Source of the DNA: Prorocentrum cordatum
Taxonomy: Eukaryota; Sar; Dinophyceae; Prorocentrales; Prorocentraceae
Reading direction: 5' to 3'
Length of the DNA stretch: 23,500 bases
NCBI GenBank assembly: GCA_963575745.1
Contig: CAUYUJ010014600.1
Location: forward strand, 248,745 to 272,244
Below, piece after piece: positions 1 through 10,278 of this stretch. Position 1 is the stretch's first letter; each line of letters begins with the position of its first letter. The translations under genes were made by a program, and so were the position numbers. The notes beneath the pieces were generated by a model. It had not been told where the DNA came from. It made no database searches and was given only the letters and a program-made list of their open reading frames with translations.

Positions 1-61
1 CTCTCTCTCTCTCTCTCTCTCTCTCTCGGTCGCTGTCGCCCCCCCCTCTCCATTTCGTCCC

Positions 62-120
<59 letters not shown>

Positions 121-218
121 CCTCGATATATATATATATATATGTATATCTATATGTATATATATATATAGATGTAAATATATCTCTATGTTTCGCTCTC
201 TCCCTCTCTCTCTCTCTC

Positions 219-262
<44 letters not shown>

Positions 263-280
263 CCCCCCATCCACCCTCGC
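1..280. repeat. CT and AT dinucleotide microsatellites
   Basis: Long CT runs at about 1-28, 66-119 and 199-258 are separated by a C-rich patch and by an AT-rich stretch at about 125-182. There is no coding signal. The small plus-strand reading frame here is only a Ser/Leu translation of the CT repeat. The tract lies immediately 3' of the last exon of the minus-strand gene that ends at 282. Confidence 0.95.
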
Positions 281-281
281 A

Positions 282-578
282 TCACCTGCGCTGCAACGCA
301 GCGCTGCACTTGGGCCTCGGCCGATCGGGCAGCATATCGATCGTCGCATCTGTGTTGCCGTCTGCAATCTTATTCCACTCGTTTTTGCCGTGCTTCAGCG
401 TTGCCAGCACCGCCGTGCGAAGCTTGGCCTTATCCTTGAGGCCGATCAGGTGCACCAGCAACACTCCAGACAACTCAGTAATCAACATTGTCCTGCAGAC
501 GGCAATGTATTTGTCATACCGGTCATCGTCGGCAGTCATCGCGAAGCCCTTGAGGTCTTTCACGTAGCGGTCCCAGTC
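282..578 (-). CDS. Last exon of locus 1, uncharacterised helical protein
   Basis: This block has 98 sense codons followed by TGA at 284-282. It opens at an AG acceptor (bases 580-579), with GAC TGG GAC as the first codons and an in-frame stop just upstream, so it must be an exon, not a separate gene. The peptide is charged, with a hydrophobic helix in the middle (MLITELSGVLLVHLIGL) and a basic tail. No known domain is recognised. I join it to the 2112-3704 exon because both are on the minus strand, share composition and flank a purely repetitive intron. The exact donor was not settled. No promoter or other evidence of an independent gene is visible. Confidence 0.6.
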   Translation of the reverse strand, partial: DWDRYVKDLKGFAMTADDDRYDKYIAVCRTMLITELSGVLLVHLIGLKDKAKLRTAVLATLKHGKNEWNKIADGNTDATIDMLPDRPRPKCSAALQRR

Positions 579-597
579 CTTTCAGGGACCACGGTGT

Positions 598-629
598 TGT
601 CGCGATGTGCCGACTGGCACATCGCGACA
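598..629. repeat. Perfect 14-bp inverted repeat with 4-base loop
   Basis: TGTCGCGATGTGCC at 598-611 is exactly reverse-complemented at 616-629, with loop GACT. It sits inside the putative intron close to its 3' splice site. It does not resemble a bacterial terminator, as no T run follows on either strand. Confidence 0.9.
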
Positions 630-639
630 GCAGCCTAAG

Positions 640-1692
640 GAAGGGTCCCCCCCTACTTACGAGTACGACTAGCACTATTAATACTGCTGCGGCCACGACC
701 ACTACGAACACGAGTACGGCCACGACTACTACGGGGACGGCTACTTGCTACTACGATAAAGGCCAGTACGACTACGACGACGACTACTGACGCCACTGCC
801 ACTACCATCGCCACCACCACTAGAAGCTAGAAACACGGGCACTCTACTACGACTACGACTACGACTACGACTACGACTACTACCACTACTACTACTACAA
901 CTACTACTACTCCTACTACTACTACTACTACTGCTACTACTACTACTGCTACTGATACTGCTACTGATACTACTGATACTACTACTACTACTACTACTAC
1001 CACTACTACTACTACAACTACTGCTACTACTACTAGTACTACTACTAGTACGCATACGACCACCCCCCATACTACTATGTGTACTACTACTACTACGACT
1101 ACTACTACTGCAACTGCAACGGCCAAAACTACGATACTACTACTACAGATCCTACTGCTGCGACTACTACAACTACTGCTCTGACTGATGCTGCGACTAC
1201 GACTACTACTGCGGCCGCTACTACTGCTACTACTACTGCTAGGACTTCTGCGCCGCACTTCCTGGTACCTACTACGAATATATACCACCTACGTCCTGGG
1301 ACGTAGTACTACTACCAACTAAGTGCTACCAAGTACTTACGATGTAGTAACCTGCTACTACTACTTCTACTAATACTACTATCACTAATATTTCTATTAC
1401 GACTACTGGTATTCGTACTTCTACGGTTAATACTACTACTACTACTGCGACTACTACTGCTGGGAATATACGACTACTTTTAGGGACTACAGCTGCTACG
1501 AGAACCAGTACTACTGTAACGTGTACAGAATAAGACTAGTACTACTGCCACTGCTTCCAGGTACTCCCACTACTATTACTTCTACTGCTCGTTATGCCCC
1601 ATCGGTTCTACTTTAGCTGCTGGCTCTACTTCTACTACAAGTGCTAATGCGAATACTCCTGCTACTACTACTATTACTCATACATCAACTAT

Positions 1693-1724
<32 letters not shown>

Positions 1725-2040
1725 GTTCAACTACAACTACAACTACTAGTACTACAACAGCCACAACTACATACAACCACTAGTGTTACTTCTACTGCCG
1801 TTACTCCTACTATTACGACTAATACTATCACTAGTGCCACTACGGCTACGGCTACGACTACGATTACCACTACGACCACGTCTACTAGCACGACTGCTAC
1901 TACCACTATGGCGGCTACAACAGCCACTAAGATGACGCCGACTACTGCTACATATACCACTACTACTACTACTGTTACTAGTACAACTACAACTAAGTTC
2001 AACAGCAACTACTACAAGAGTACTACTATGAGCACTACTG
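640..2040. repeat. TAC/ACT trinucleotide satellite tract
   Basis: About 1.4 kb of degenerate TAC/ACT triplets, with purer runs and a CTACGA hexanucleotide run near 846-886. Open frames on both strands here translate to Thr/Tyr, Ser or Val runs and are products of the repeat. Confidence 0.95.
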
Positions 2041-2111
2041 CTGACCATGATTTCGGGTCTGGGTGCAGTGCCCCCCCCCCACGGGAGCTCCTCGGTCAGC
2101 CTGAGGCGAAC

Positions 2112-3704
2112 CGAAACAATGTTGTTGGCGGCGGCCTCGTCCTTCAGAAGCGTCCCCTTGGCACGAGCGCAGTGCTCGTCGAAGCCCTGTCCGTCTAGGC
2201 CCGCGCCCCGCCTGCTCGAGGTGATCTCGCTGGCCTGCTCGAGCATCTCGTCGACCGCCGCCGCCCGAAAGTCTGTGAAGTGCTGCGCGCCCTGCGCCCC
2301 AGCGCCCTTGAAGTAGTCGGCCGCCTGGATCAACAGCCCCGCGAATGCGGACCGCTCCTTCACCTGCTGGGCGATGTCCGACGGCCTCGCTCGCACCATG
2401 ATGGCCAGGAAGTTGTCGAACTCCACCCGCTGGCCGATGTCGTCGAAAACCATCTTGCCGTTCGTGTTCTCGGTCACGTGCACGTAGGCGTCGCGCACCG
2501 CTGCGTGTAAGTCCATGCTGACCTCGAACGACGCCTTGTACCCGATGTAATCGTCAAGCCCGCAGTTCTTCAAAACAGGAATCAGACGCTCCATGATCAC
2601 CCTAGCGGGCTGGCAGTTCCACTTGGATTTATCAGTGAAGGAGTCCGCGAGCAGCTTCGTGAGGTGTTCCATGGCGTTTACGATGTCCGTGCTGTCCTCT
2701 GGGGCCAAACCCGCGCACGTGGTCAACTCGCGGCAGATGTCTGCCATCGAATACCCTATGTCATCCAACGTCAACGCTTGGATCTTCTCGAGGCGGGCAT
2801 CCAGAGCCTGAAGTCCAGAAGATTTGCCCATCACTTGAATGTTGCTGCCGATCTCGCTCATGTTGTCGTGAATCCACGCACCGCGCGGGAACGCGAGCGT
2901 GCAGGACTGCAACATCGCAATCGTCGTGTTGAGCAGCTCTATCTGGACCGTACCTGCCGCGATGGATGCCTTCACCGACTCGGCGTGGGCAAGGGCCTTG
3001 CTCTTGGTCTCCTCGACGAAAGATTCGTGAGATCCGTCGCGGAGCACATCCTTGCAGCGGGCGTAGAGAGACGCAGCAGCATCGACGGTGGCCAAAAAAA
3101 AACCTGGGCCGTCGACTGGGTGGTTCGTAAAGTCGTCCAGGCACTTACGAATCGCGGGTGCCAGGTCCCTCAGCGCCTGGCGGCTGCTGCTGAACACGTC
3201 GAGCTTCTCTTTCCACGCGGGCTCGGAAGAGAGGACCTGGCCGAAGGATGTCTTGATGTTCCTGCTGGTCGTCTGCACAGCCATCTCCAGGATTGCACTC
3301 ACTGCAGTATTGTATGTATCGAGGTCGTCGGAACTCATGTCCTTGTCAATCGCCGGATCACTAATGGTAATAAGGGCCCTCCACACCGTAAAGCAGTCCA
3401 TCCGGATGTGCACGCACGCGTCGCCCACCTCTATCTCGCACGACACCTTCTCGAGGTCTTGCAGGCACACCTTGGAGAACTCCGTGGCCACCTGAGCGGC
3501 GGCCGCCCCCTGCGACAGCATCGGCATCATCACCTTCGCCATGACAGTCTTCTGGAAGTTCTGGAACTTCTTGAGGTCGGAGGTGTTGTCCCCGAGAGAG
3601 GTCAGGATGGGGTTGCAAGGGTCGAACGCTGGCACAGGCCCCAAGGTCATGGGCATGACCCTCCTCAGCAACGCCTTGAAATCTTGGACCACAGGACGCC
3701 CCCC
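2112..3704 (-). CDS. Main body of locus 1, large alpha-helical protein
   Basis: About 530 codons stay open on the minus strand from the G run at 3705-3699 down to near 2112. Beyond that the same frame runs into the triplet intron and becomes Ser/Arg-rich. The peptide has even amino-acid use, many amphipathic helices and few low-complexity patches, which argues for real coding DNA. Landmarks include LKKFQNFQKTVMAKVMMPM near the start and AHAESVKASIAAGTVQIELL in the middle. I recognise no catalytic motif, membrane segment or named domain. Its reading frame differs by one base from the segment upstream (3705-4136). The long plus-strand frame over 2664-3788 is its antisense shadow. Confidence 0.75.
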
Positions 3705-3705
3705 C
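3699..3705 (-). other. Apparent frameshift at a seven-G run in locus 1
   Basis: Coding signal switches frame at a run of seven C on the plus strand (seven G in the gene). With six G the two flanking peptides would join smoothly, from ...MDLQAVGG into RPVVQDFKALL.... A 55-nt intron ending at the CTTGCAG just upstream is formally possible but would discard convincing coding sequence. Confidence 0.65.
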
Positions 3706-4136
3706 GACCGCCTGCAAGTCCATCGAGACAAACTTCCCGAACACAGCCGTCTTGCATAAATGCGACACCTCGACCTTCGCCATCTTAAAGCGATCCATTC
3801 GTTCCTTGAAGACCTGGTCGTTCATGTTGACAATCAGCTCGATGTTAGTTTGCGTTGCGACGGCAACCAGCTGCATGTGGGATTGGAGGTTGGCGATCCG
3901 CAGGACGTTGACGTCAGGTGAGGTCTGGAGCTTGGTGAGCAGCTCGTTGGCACGCCTCTCTTGGTTACCGATTTTCTTGCCGCCCAGGGCCTTTGTGATG
4001 CTGAGGGAGGCAATGCGCTTCCGCACTGCGTTGTCATCGTCGTCGTCTGGATCATCTGGCCAGTCGTCGCCCCCATCCCCGTCGCATCCGCCGCCTCCGC
4101 CGCCTCCGTCGGAGCCGCCTGCCGCGCTGCCAGCCC
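3705..4136 (-). CDS. Locus 1 segment with Gly/Asp linker and helical region
   Basis: In the minus-strand frame used here the peptide begins with a Ser/Gly-rich stretch and an acidic linker (DDWPDDPDDDDD). It then continues as a charged helical region, including RRANELLTKLQTSPDVNVL and QTNIELIVNMNDQVFKERM. It abuts the main body through the G-run frame change at 3699-3705. At its upstream end there is another apparent one-base shift at the six-C run 4134-4139. An intron from AG|GTTCGG to GGCAG across that point is the alternative. Function is unknown. It is most simply the middle of the same protein. Confidence 0.65.
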
Positions 4137-4440
4137 CCCAAAAGGCCACCGACCAACGAAGCCGCGCAGCCCGCTGGAGGCGACCCGAACCTTGACCCAG
4201 CAGCTGGTGACTGCGCAAGGTCGGCTCGCGAAAGCGTGTTCCCCGCTGGCGGTGGCGTCGACTCAACGCCCTCGACGGCGCCCACTTGCTGCGGGCTGTG
4301 GGGTCCATTTGATGCGCCTGGCAGTCCAGCGCAGGAGGTCAGTGGCAATGCATCCTGGAATCCAACGTGTTCGTTATCCGCGTCGTCACCCTCGCTTTTC
4401 TTTTCGAGCCTCTCCCGTTCCTTCCCCACCGTGCCCTTTC
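4137..4440 (-). CDS. Locus 1 linker segment
   Basis: This is a third minus-strand frame, with a charged helix (KERERLEKKSEGDDADNEH) followed by a Pro/Ser/Ala/Gly-rich linker. Composition suggests a flexible region between the N-terminal Cys domain and the helical body. The frame differs from the upstream segment. Either one base is in excess in one of the short G runs between 4424 and 4472, or a very short intron (donor GTGATA at 4480, acceptor TTTTCACAG ending at 4441, 40 nt, phases compatible) is removed. I cannot choose between these. Confidence 0.5.
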
Positions 4441-5036
4441 CTGTGAAAACCAAGGCTTGGGTCGTGTGCCCCAGTATCACGGAAGTACCACGCCCTCTCA
4501 TCGCCTGGTCCGTCTTCTCTCGGAACGCGCAAGGTCGGCCACTTCTTGGCCTGCGGTGTTGGCTTTCTGAAGCTCTGCTGGCACTCGGCGGCGGTGAAGA
4601 AGAGGTACGGCCGAGAGAGGAACGCGCCACGGCTGTCGGCCCCCTCGAGAGCCTCGTCGACGATGTGCTTCTTGCCGCCGCGGTCCAGGCGGATGGTCTC
4701 CTCCACGTCTTCCCTGATCTGCTCGTCGGCGCTCCCGCTGACGGCAGCGACGAAGCTTGCCTTGTCCACGTGCGGGAACTGGTCGCAACGAATGTTGTCG
4801 CACGAGAGACACAACGGGCCGACGGGCACCTCCTGCGTACCTATCCTCGACGTCCCCGCCCAAACCTGACCTGTCGGTTTTGAATCTGTCCGAGGCACGG
4901 CCTCGCAGGACATGCACTTCGTCGCTGTGACAACCCGAGAGCTGCACTTCCTCATGGCCTCCCCGGTGTTGCCTGACCCCGAAGAAGCACGTTTCGCAGC
5001 AGATCCCGAGGCACTGTCCTTGCCCCTCTTGGCCAT
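4441..5036 (-). CDS. N-terminal part of locus 1 with paired CxxC motif
   Basis: The start is placed at the ATG at 5036-5034, where the sequence becomes Lys/Ser/Gly-rich and protein-like (MAKRGKDSASGSAAKR). The frame is open further upstream, but that part looks untranslated. Residues 41-44 (CMSC) and 76-79 (CLSC) form two CxxC pairs about 31 residues apart, a plausible zinc-ribbon-like site, with another Cys at 84. An acidic helix follows, then an aromatic segment, SRPYLFFTAAECQQSF, and KKWPTLRVPREDG. From memory this arrangement resembles a large, unnamed family repeated in dinoflagellate gene catalogues. I cannot verify this, and no function is known. Nucleic-acid binding is a guess based on the Cys pairs. 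Confidence 0.65.
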
Positions 5037-5629
5037 TAGCGAAAGGCAGCACTGTGTGACTTCTGCAGAGACCAGTGAACCGCGTGCCAAACATGCATAG
5101 ACACCCCTGTGAAGCCCCAAAAAGCAATTGAGATGATGCGTCGCAGTCGGCCATTGTGTGAACGCTGAAAGAAACACATCTCGTGGCTCCAACGATCCTT
5201 CCTTGGAACACTTGGGAACACGGAGGACATCTCTGCGTGACCAGTACACCCCCGGGGGCTCGGTGACGACTCTATTGGGATGGCCCCCATGAGCGCGACG
5301 AAAGAAACCTGAGCAGACAATCCAGATCAGAGCACGCGTCATTGATGCTGCAATCGAATACATGTGGGCCACGGCCAGCCGCAAGAACAGGTCCACTGTC
5401 ATCGGTGCGACTGGCTTCCGTGGGTTTCTGGGCCCCCCCCGTCCCCGTGAGCCCCCCGACGACGCTCCTGGAGGAATGCGCGGACGAAACGGTGCGAAAT
5501 CGCAGCGCTGGGCTGCGCGGCCTGATACATGAGACAACCTAGATATTGCGCAGATCTAAACGATATATGCACAACGCCTACATACCATAAAGCATTTACG
5601 TGAATGTATCACCTACTTCCAACCATTAC
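5037..5629. other. Upstream region of locus 1, no gene assigned
   Basis: The minus-strand frame of locus 1 stays open to about 5537, but the peptide is irregular, so this is taken as 5' leader or promoter DNA. Possible AG acceptors for leader trans-splicing lie just upstream of the ATG (CTCTGCAG). No spliced-leader relict was found. Confidence 0.4.
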
Positions 5630-5805
5630 TACAACCAGCCAGCCAGTACGCCAACCAACCAGCCAGCCAACCAACCAATAATCAACCAACCGTCCAGACA
5701 ACCAACCAACGGACCAACCAGGTAACCAGCCAAACAGCCAACCATCCAACCAACCATCCAACCAACCAGCCAACCGGCGTCCAACCAACCAGCCAAGCAA
5801 CCAGC
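5630..5805. repeat. CCAA/CCAG tetranucleotide repeat
   Basis: Degenerate tandem tetranucleotides (ccaa, ccag, with interruptions). Minus-strand frames translate to Gly-Trp-Leu repeats, which are artefacts of the repeat. Confidence 0.92.
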
Positions 5806-6234
5806 ACTTCGGTCACCTACCAGGGCCTTGGCCTGGCGTTCGGAACGCCATGCGTGCGTAGCCATCCTTTGGCCCAAGTCATGACTCAAGTCACCGACGC
5901 CGAGCTTTGAGGTGCGCCTTTCAATGATTCTCTTTGCATGTTGCATCCCGTCGAGCGTGCCATGGGAAAGAGAACCTTAGGCGGCAAGACTGAGAATGCG
6001 ATGCTGAGATCGCAAGGCCACAGAGACAATCTCTGCATCGTCTGGCGCATCACATGTCATCACGACTGTTACGCTCCAAACGCTTGCGATTTGCTTCCTC
6101 ACGGAGCTCGACAGGAAAGGTGCCTTCCTCATCCCAGGGATAAGTTTTTCTGGAAGGAAATGAACCCCTGGGAAACCAGGCACAATGGAACCCCCCACCC
6201 CGCCCCCCAAACCACCCCCTTCCCAGCGATTTCA
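5806..6234. other. Unique spacer, no gene seen
   Basis: This is non-repetitive DNA without a convincing reading frame. It contains a small palindrome at about 5834-5850 (TGGCGTTC G GAACGCCA). It leads directly into the 21-bp array. Confidence 0.5.
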
Positions 6235-8620
6235 ATGGAACCCTACAGGGACATTTTGGAATCGTATAAAATCATTATGGGATCCTATAGGGGCTGAGTG
6301 GGTTCCAATAGGATCTCCATAGGGCCCCTAGAGTACCCCGATGGAATTCGATCGGGTCCTTAATGGAATCCTACATGATCCCTATGGAAGCCTATAAGAC
6401 CCGCGCGGCGTCCTAGAAGGTCACAATGCAACCCTATAGGGCCCCAGCGGAATCCTACAGGGCCCCTATGGAAGCCTACAAAATCTATATGGGCCGGATG
6501 GGGCCACATGTGGAACCATTTGATCCCGTATGGCATCCTATGGGATTCCTATGTACTCCTATAGGACCCTTATGACATCCTATCAGACCCCGATGGAACC
6601 CGATAAGATCCCAAGGGGGGTCCTTTAGAATCCATATGGAACCCCATAAGGTCACAACGGTGTCCGATAGGACCCTTGTGGATGTCTATACGATCACTAT
6701 ATAATCCTACAAGACCCTTGTGATATTCGATAAGATCCCGATGGGGCCCCGTTGAATCCGCATGGGTTCCTACATGGTCCCTAGGGCCACCTATAAGGAT
6801 CGTATGGAATTCTATAAGGTCCCCATGACATTTTACAGGGCCCCAGTGAAATCCTATAAGACCCGTGTGGGATCCTAGAAGGCCGCAGTGGAATCCTATA
6901 GAACCTTCACTGAATCCTACAGGAGCCCGATGGATGCTTATAAAATCTATATGGGGCCTATAGGACCCCATATGGAACCATGTTGAACCCATGCGGAATA
7001 CTATACGATTCCCACGGGACCCTATGGGACCCTCATGGCATCCTATCGCCCCCCTATGGAACCCTATAAGATCCCAATGGGGTCCTTTAGAATCCCTAGG
7101 GACTCATATAATGATCACAGTGGGTCCTATAGGATCCTCATGGGTGCCCATAAGATCCCTATGGGGTCTCGTAGGGCCCCTATGAGGTCCTGTAAGGTCC
7201 CGATGGGGCCGTAATGAATCCCTATGGATTCCTACAGGGCCCCTATGGCTACCTATAACGTCCCGATGGAAACCTATAGGCCCATCCATGGAATCCTACA
7301 GGGTCCCATATGGAATCCTAAACAGGCCCGTGTGGGTTCCTAGAAGGCCACCATGTAATCCCCAAAGACCCCGATGGGATCCTACAGGGCCCCTATGGGA
7401 TCCTATAAGATCCATATAGGCCCTATAGTGCCCCATATGGAATCATGTCGATCCCATATGGAACCTTATACGATGTCAGTGCAATCCGATCGGGCCCTTA
7501 TAACATCCGATCGGGCCCCTATGGAATCCTATAAGACCCCCATTGGGATCCTTTAGAAACACGATGAAACCTCATAATATCACAACGTTGTCCTATAGGA
7601 CCCTTATGGATGTCTATAAGATCCCGATGGGATCCTACGAGGTCCTTATGCTATTCTATAAAAACCCAAATGGGCCCCTATTGAATCCCAATGGATTCCT
7701 GCGGTGCCCTGATAGCCACCTATAAGGACCCTATGGGATGCCATGGGGTCCATATGGAATCCGACAAGGCCCGGGTGGAATTCTACAAGGCCCGCGTGGG
7801 TTCCTAGAAAGTCCCTTTAGGGCCCTTATTGAATCCGACAGGAACCCACTGGAAGATTATGAGATCCACATGGGGCTTACGGGACCCCACATGGAAACAT
7901 GTTGAAACCATATGGAACCCCATGGGTTCCCTATGGGATCCTATCGGCGCCTTATGGCATCCTATCGGGCCCCTATGGGACCCCATAAGATCCCAATGGG
8001 ATCCTTTAGAACTTCAATGGGGTGCTATAGTGGTCACAATGGGTCATATAGGATCCTGCTGGGTGTCTGTAAGATCCCTATGGGCTCCCGTAAGGCCCCT
8101 ATGACGCCCTATAAGACCCCGATGGTGCCCTCATGAATCCCAATGGATTCCTACAGGAACCATTTGGCTACCTATAAGGTCCCGATGGGATTCTATGGGG
8201 CCCCTATGGGACCTATAGGGCCCCGGTGGAATCCTAAGAGACCGTATGGGTTCCTAGAAGGCCACCGTGCAATCCTGCAAGACCCCAATGGAATCCTACA
8301 GGACCCCGTTGGAAACCTATAAGGTCCACGTGGGCATTATAGGACACCTTATGGTAGCATGTTGAAACCATATGGAACCCAATGGGTTCCCTATGGGATC
8401 CTATAGGCGCCTTATGGCATCCTATCGGGCCCCTATGGTATCATATAAGATCCCAGTGGGGTCCGGTAGACCCGATGGACCTCCCCCCCATAAGATCACA
8501 ATGGGGTCATGTTGGGTCCTTATGGATGTCTATAAGGCCATGTGTAATCCCGTAGGACCTTTATGAACCCTATAAGATCCCGATGGGGCTCTAGTGAATC
8601 CCTATGGAATCCTACAGGGG
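6235..8620. repeat. 21-bp minisatellite with a higher-order period near 460 bp
   Basis: Degenerate copies of a 21-base unit close to ATGGAATCCTATAGGGCCCCT fill about 2.4 kb. Variant units recur at a higher-order spacing. CCTAGAAG or near-copies start at 6412, 6874, 7339, 7803 and 8253. CATGTTGA or near-copies start at 6517, 6979, 7444, 7898 and 8358. The spacings are 450-465, close to 22 units. Because 21 is divisible by three, all frames give heptapeptide repeats (such as MGSYRAP) and short open frames without being genes. Confidence 0.95.
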
Positions 8621-8740
8621 CCGCCGCCGCTTCCCTGACCTATGCTAAAAGCAATCGAATAGGTCGGCGGAGCCGCCGCCGCTTCCCTGACCCATTCTTA
8701 AAACATAAAAAATACGTCGGTGGCGCCGCCGCCGCGTCCG
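8621..8740. repeat. 52-bp repeat, three copies
   Basis: The core CCGCCGCCGC starts at 8621, 8673 and 8725, exactly 52 bases apart. Two copies share the extension TTCCCTGACC; the third diverges. The block adjoins the end of the 21-bp array. Confidence 0.88.
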
Positions 8741-9650
8741 CGATTGTATAGGCGGTAAGTAGTTCTGACCGCAGAAGGTCGCAGAAGGGGGCAGGCTCGG
8801 CGAATTCGCACAGGGAATAAGCTAGCCCCCCCCCCACCCCACCCCCTCCCCCAACGCCTCCGCCCGATCCGCCCCGCACCACCCACCATCCTGGTATTCC
8901 AGGGGTTGGGCTAGTCAGCCCCCTAAGGAATACCCCCCCCCCCCCCGAGTGAAAAAACATGACCTGGTTCACCCATGTGTTGGGCGAATCGTCGCCGCAG
9001 GGGTTCGGCCCATCTTCCGAGGATCTCAGCGAATCTACCCATGGAGGCGCCAAGTTCTTCTACCATTGGGAATTGTTTTTTTCTTTTTTTTTTTGATGGG
9101 GGGGGGGGGGGGGGGGGCGCAATCACCCTGGGGAGAAAATTACCCGACCCGCGATCCACTGCGGGATCGCCTAACCTACCGCGTAAATTTGCCCCACTGA
9201 GGAAGCCCTAGGTTAATCCTTCCAGGGGGTAGGCTACGCAAGTATGCAAACACCCTTATATGGAGTAAGCTAACATTCCCAGGGCAGCCTGGGGCCGTGG
9301 GATGTTGGGTTCGATGCAGGGCACGTTGTGAGTGAGATATGTGCCGAATTGTGGTTCCAAGGGGCCGCCTCGTGAGCCTCGTGGGCCACAGCCGTTCTGG
9401 GCCCAGCCAGACAACAACAACCCATCTCACCAACGGGCCAATCAACCAGCCTGCCAACCACCAACCGCGGGATCTCACATAGGGATGGGAAGGAGGGGGG
9501 CAAAGGCACGAGGGCCAGCGTTCATGTCGGTTTTCCCAGTGTGGGCTCGCACTCCAGTGCAACGTTCGACTCGAGCAGGCAAGCGCATGCGAGCTCGAGG
9601 CCGAACTGCGTGGCTAGCGCAGGCTTGCAAATATTAAGACGCACGGCTGT
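8741..9650. other. Unassigned spacer with long homopolymers
   Basis: This region contains C14 at 8933-8946, a T-rich run at about 9076-9094 and G20 at 9098-9117. A short minus-strand stretch at about 8960-9060 reads as an amphipathic helix, but it has no start, stop or splice context. No gene is supported. Confidence 0.5.
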
Positions 9651-9689
9651 CATGAACACGCGCGATGACTGAATTTGAAACGCTGGCCA

Positions 9690-9852
9690 GCTTCCACGCC
9701 GACTCGTATGACATATGAAGGGTTAGCTTCCACGCTGACTTGTACGAAGAATGGGGCGCTGGCCAGCTTCCATGCTGGCTGATATGAAGAACGCATATCT
9801 GATATGCTCGCTGATATGCAGATCGCCGATCTGCTCGCTGATATGAAGACCG
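9690..9852. repeat. Short degenerate direct repeats 3' of locus 2
   Basis: GCTTCCACGCYGACT-like and GCTGATATGAAGA-like words each recur two to three times. The block lies just downstream of the minus-strand stop codon at 9863, so it is probably 3' untranslated or flanking DNA. Confidence 0.6.
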
Positions 9853-9862
9853 CTGGCATCAA

Positions 9863-10278
9863 TCACTCATCCTGCTTCTGCTTAGAGCGCTCCATAATGC
9901 TCTCGAACCACGAATCCACCTCCTTGGCCCCTTCTGGTGCGATATCCTCCTTCTCTGCTGGCTGACCACCACCATCATCTTGATCTTGATCTGAATATTC
10001 AATTTCTGGCGCATCCGGAGGTTCTCCTGGCGGATCCTCTGCTGGTGGCTCTTCAGCTTCTCCTGCAACGCCGCCTCCACCTGCAGCGTCGCCTCCACCT
10101 GCAGCGCCGTCTGCTAACGCTGCAGCATCACCTGCGTCTGGTAGCACTCCTTCAAGCACGCGGGCCGCGTTGCTCCAGGCGGGCTCAACCCCTGAGAACG
10201 CTGCGGACTTCACGTTCGCCGTCGCGGGCTTCGGTTTGCACGCCTTCCACTCGCCAGCCACCAGCGGTGCGGGGTAGA
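9863..10278 (-). CDS. Last exon of locus 2, acidic Pro/Ala/Gly-rich protein
   Basis: This block has two phase bases, 137 sense codons and a stop at 9865-9863. The 3' splice site is strong on the minus strand: a pyrimidine-rich TTTTTTTGTGTTGCAG ends at 10279, and the frame upstream is unlike protein. The N-terminal third has GEWKACKPKPATANVKSAAF and VEPAWSNAARVLEG. The rest is an Ala/Gly-rich stretch, then a long Glu/Asp/Pro-rich disordered tail ending in DSWFESIMERSKQKQDE. No domain is recognised and function is unknown. Earlier exons were not found: the upstream DNA is a tandem intron repeat, and the rest of the gene may lie within or beyond the satellite at 11165-12340. Confidence 0.65.

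Larger units (their letters stand above)
579..2111 (-). other. Putative intron of locus 1 filled with TAC/ACT triplets
   Basis: The stretch between the two locus 1 coding blocks is almost wholly degenerate TAC/ACT/ACG triplet repeat from about 640 to 2040. The 3' splice site is placed at 580-579. The 5' splice site is uncertain: GTTTCG at 2117 and GTTCGC at 2111 are both in the right phase 0. A perfect hairpin lies at 598-629, about 20 bases upstream of the acceptor. Confidence 0.55.

Noticed and set aside
741-2008. Long Ser-, Val- and Thr-rich reading frames on both strands
   Set aside because: They are translations of TAC/ACT triplets, open in several frames at once, with no protein-like composition.
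2664-3788. 374-codon plus-strand reading frame
   Set aside because: It is antisense to the better-supported minus-strand helical protein, is rich in Arg/His/Leu as expected for a GC-rich shadow, and has no independent support.
4386-5537. Longer locus 1 start upstream of 5036
   Set aside because: The frame is open, but the peptide before MAKRGK is irregular and Cys/His/Arg-rich, like untranslated DNA.
5609-5946. Gly-Trp-Leu repeat protein on the minus strand
   Set aside because: It is a translation of the CCAA/CCAG tetranucleotide repeat, appearing in two overlapping frames.
6570-8566. Many 60-140 codon frames with MGSYRAP-like heptapeptides
   Set aside because: A 21-bp unit keeps every frame open by arithmetic. 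The frames occur on both strands and break irregularly.
6235-8620. CRISPR-like regular repeats
   Set aside because: Units are contiguous and degenerate with no unique spacers, and the setting is eukaryotic.
8923-9159. 78-codon minus-strand frame with an amphipathic stretch
   Set aside because: It runs through G and T homopolymers and has no start or splice context. The helix-like part alone is too short to call.
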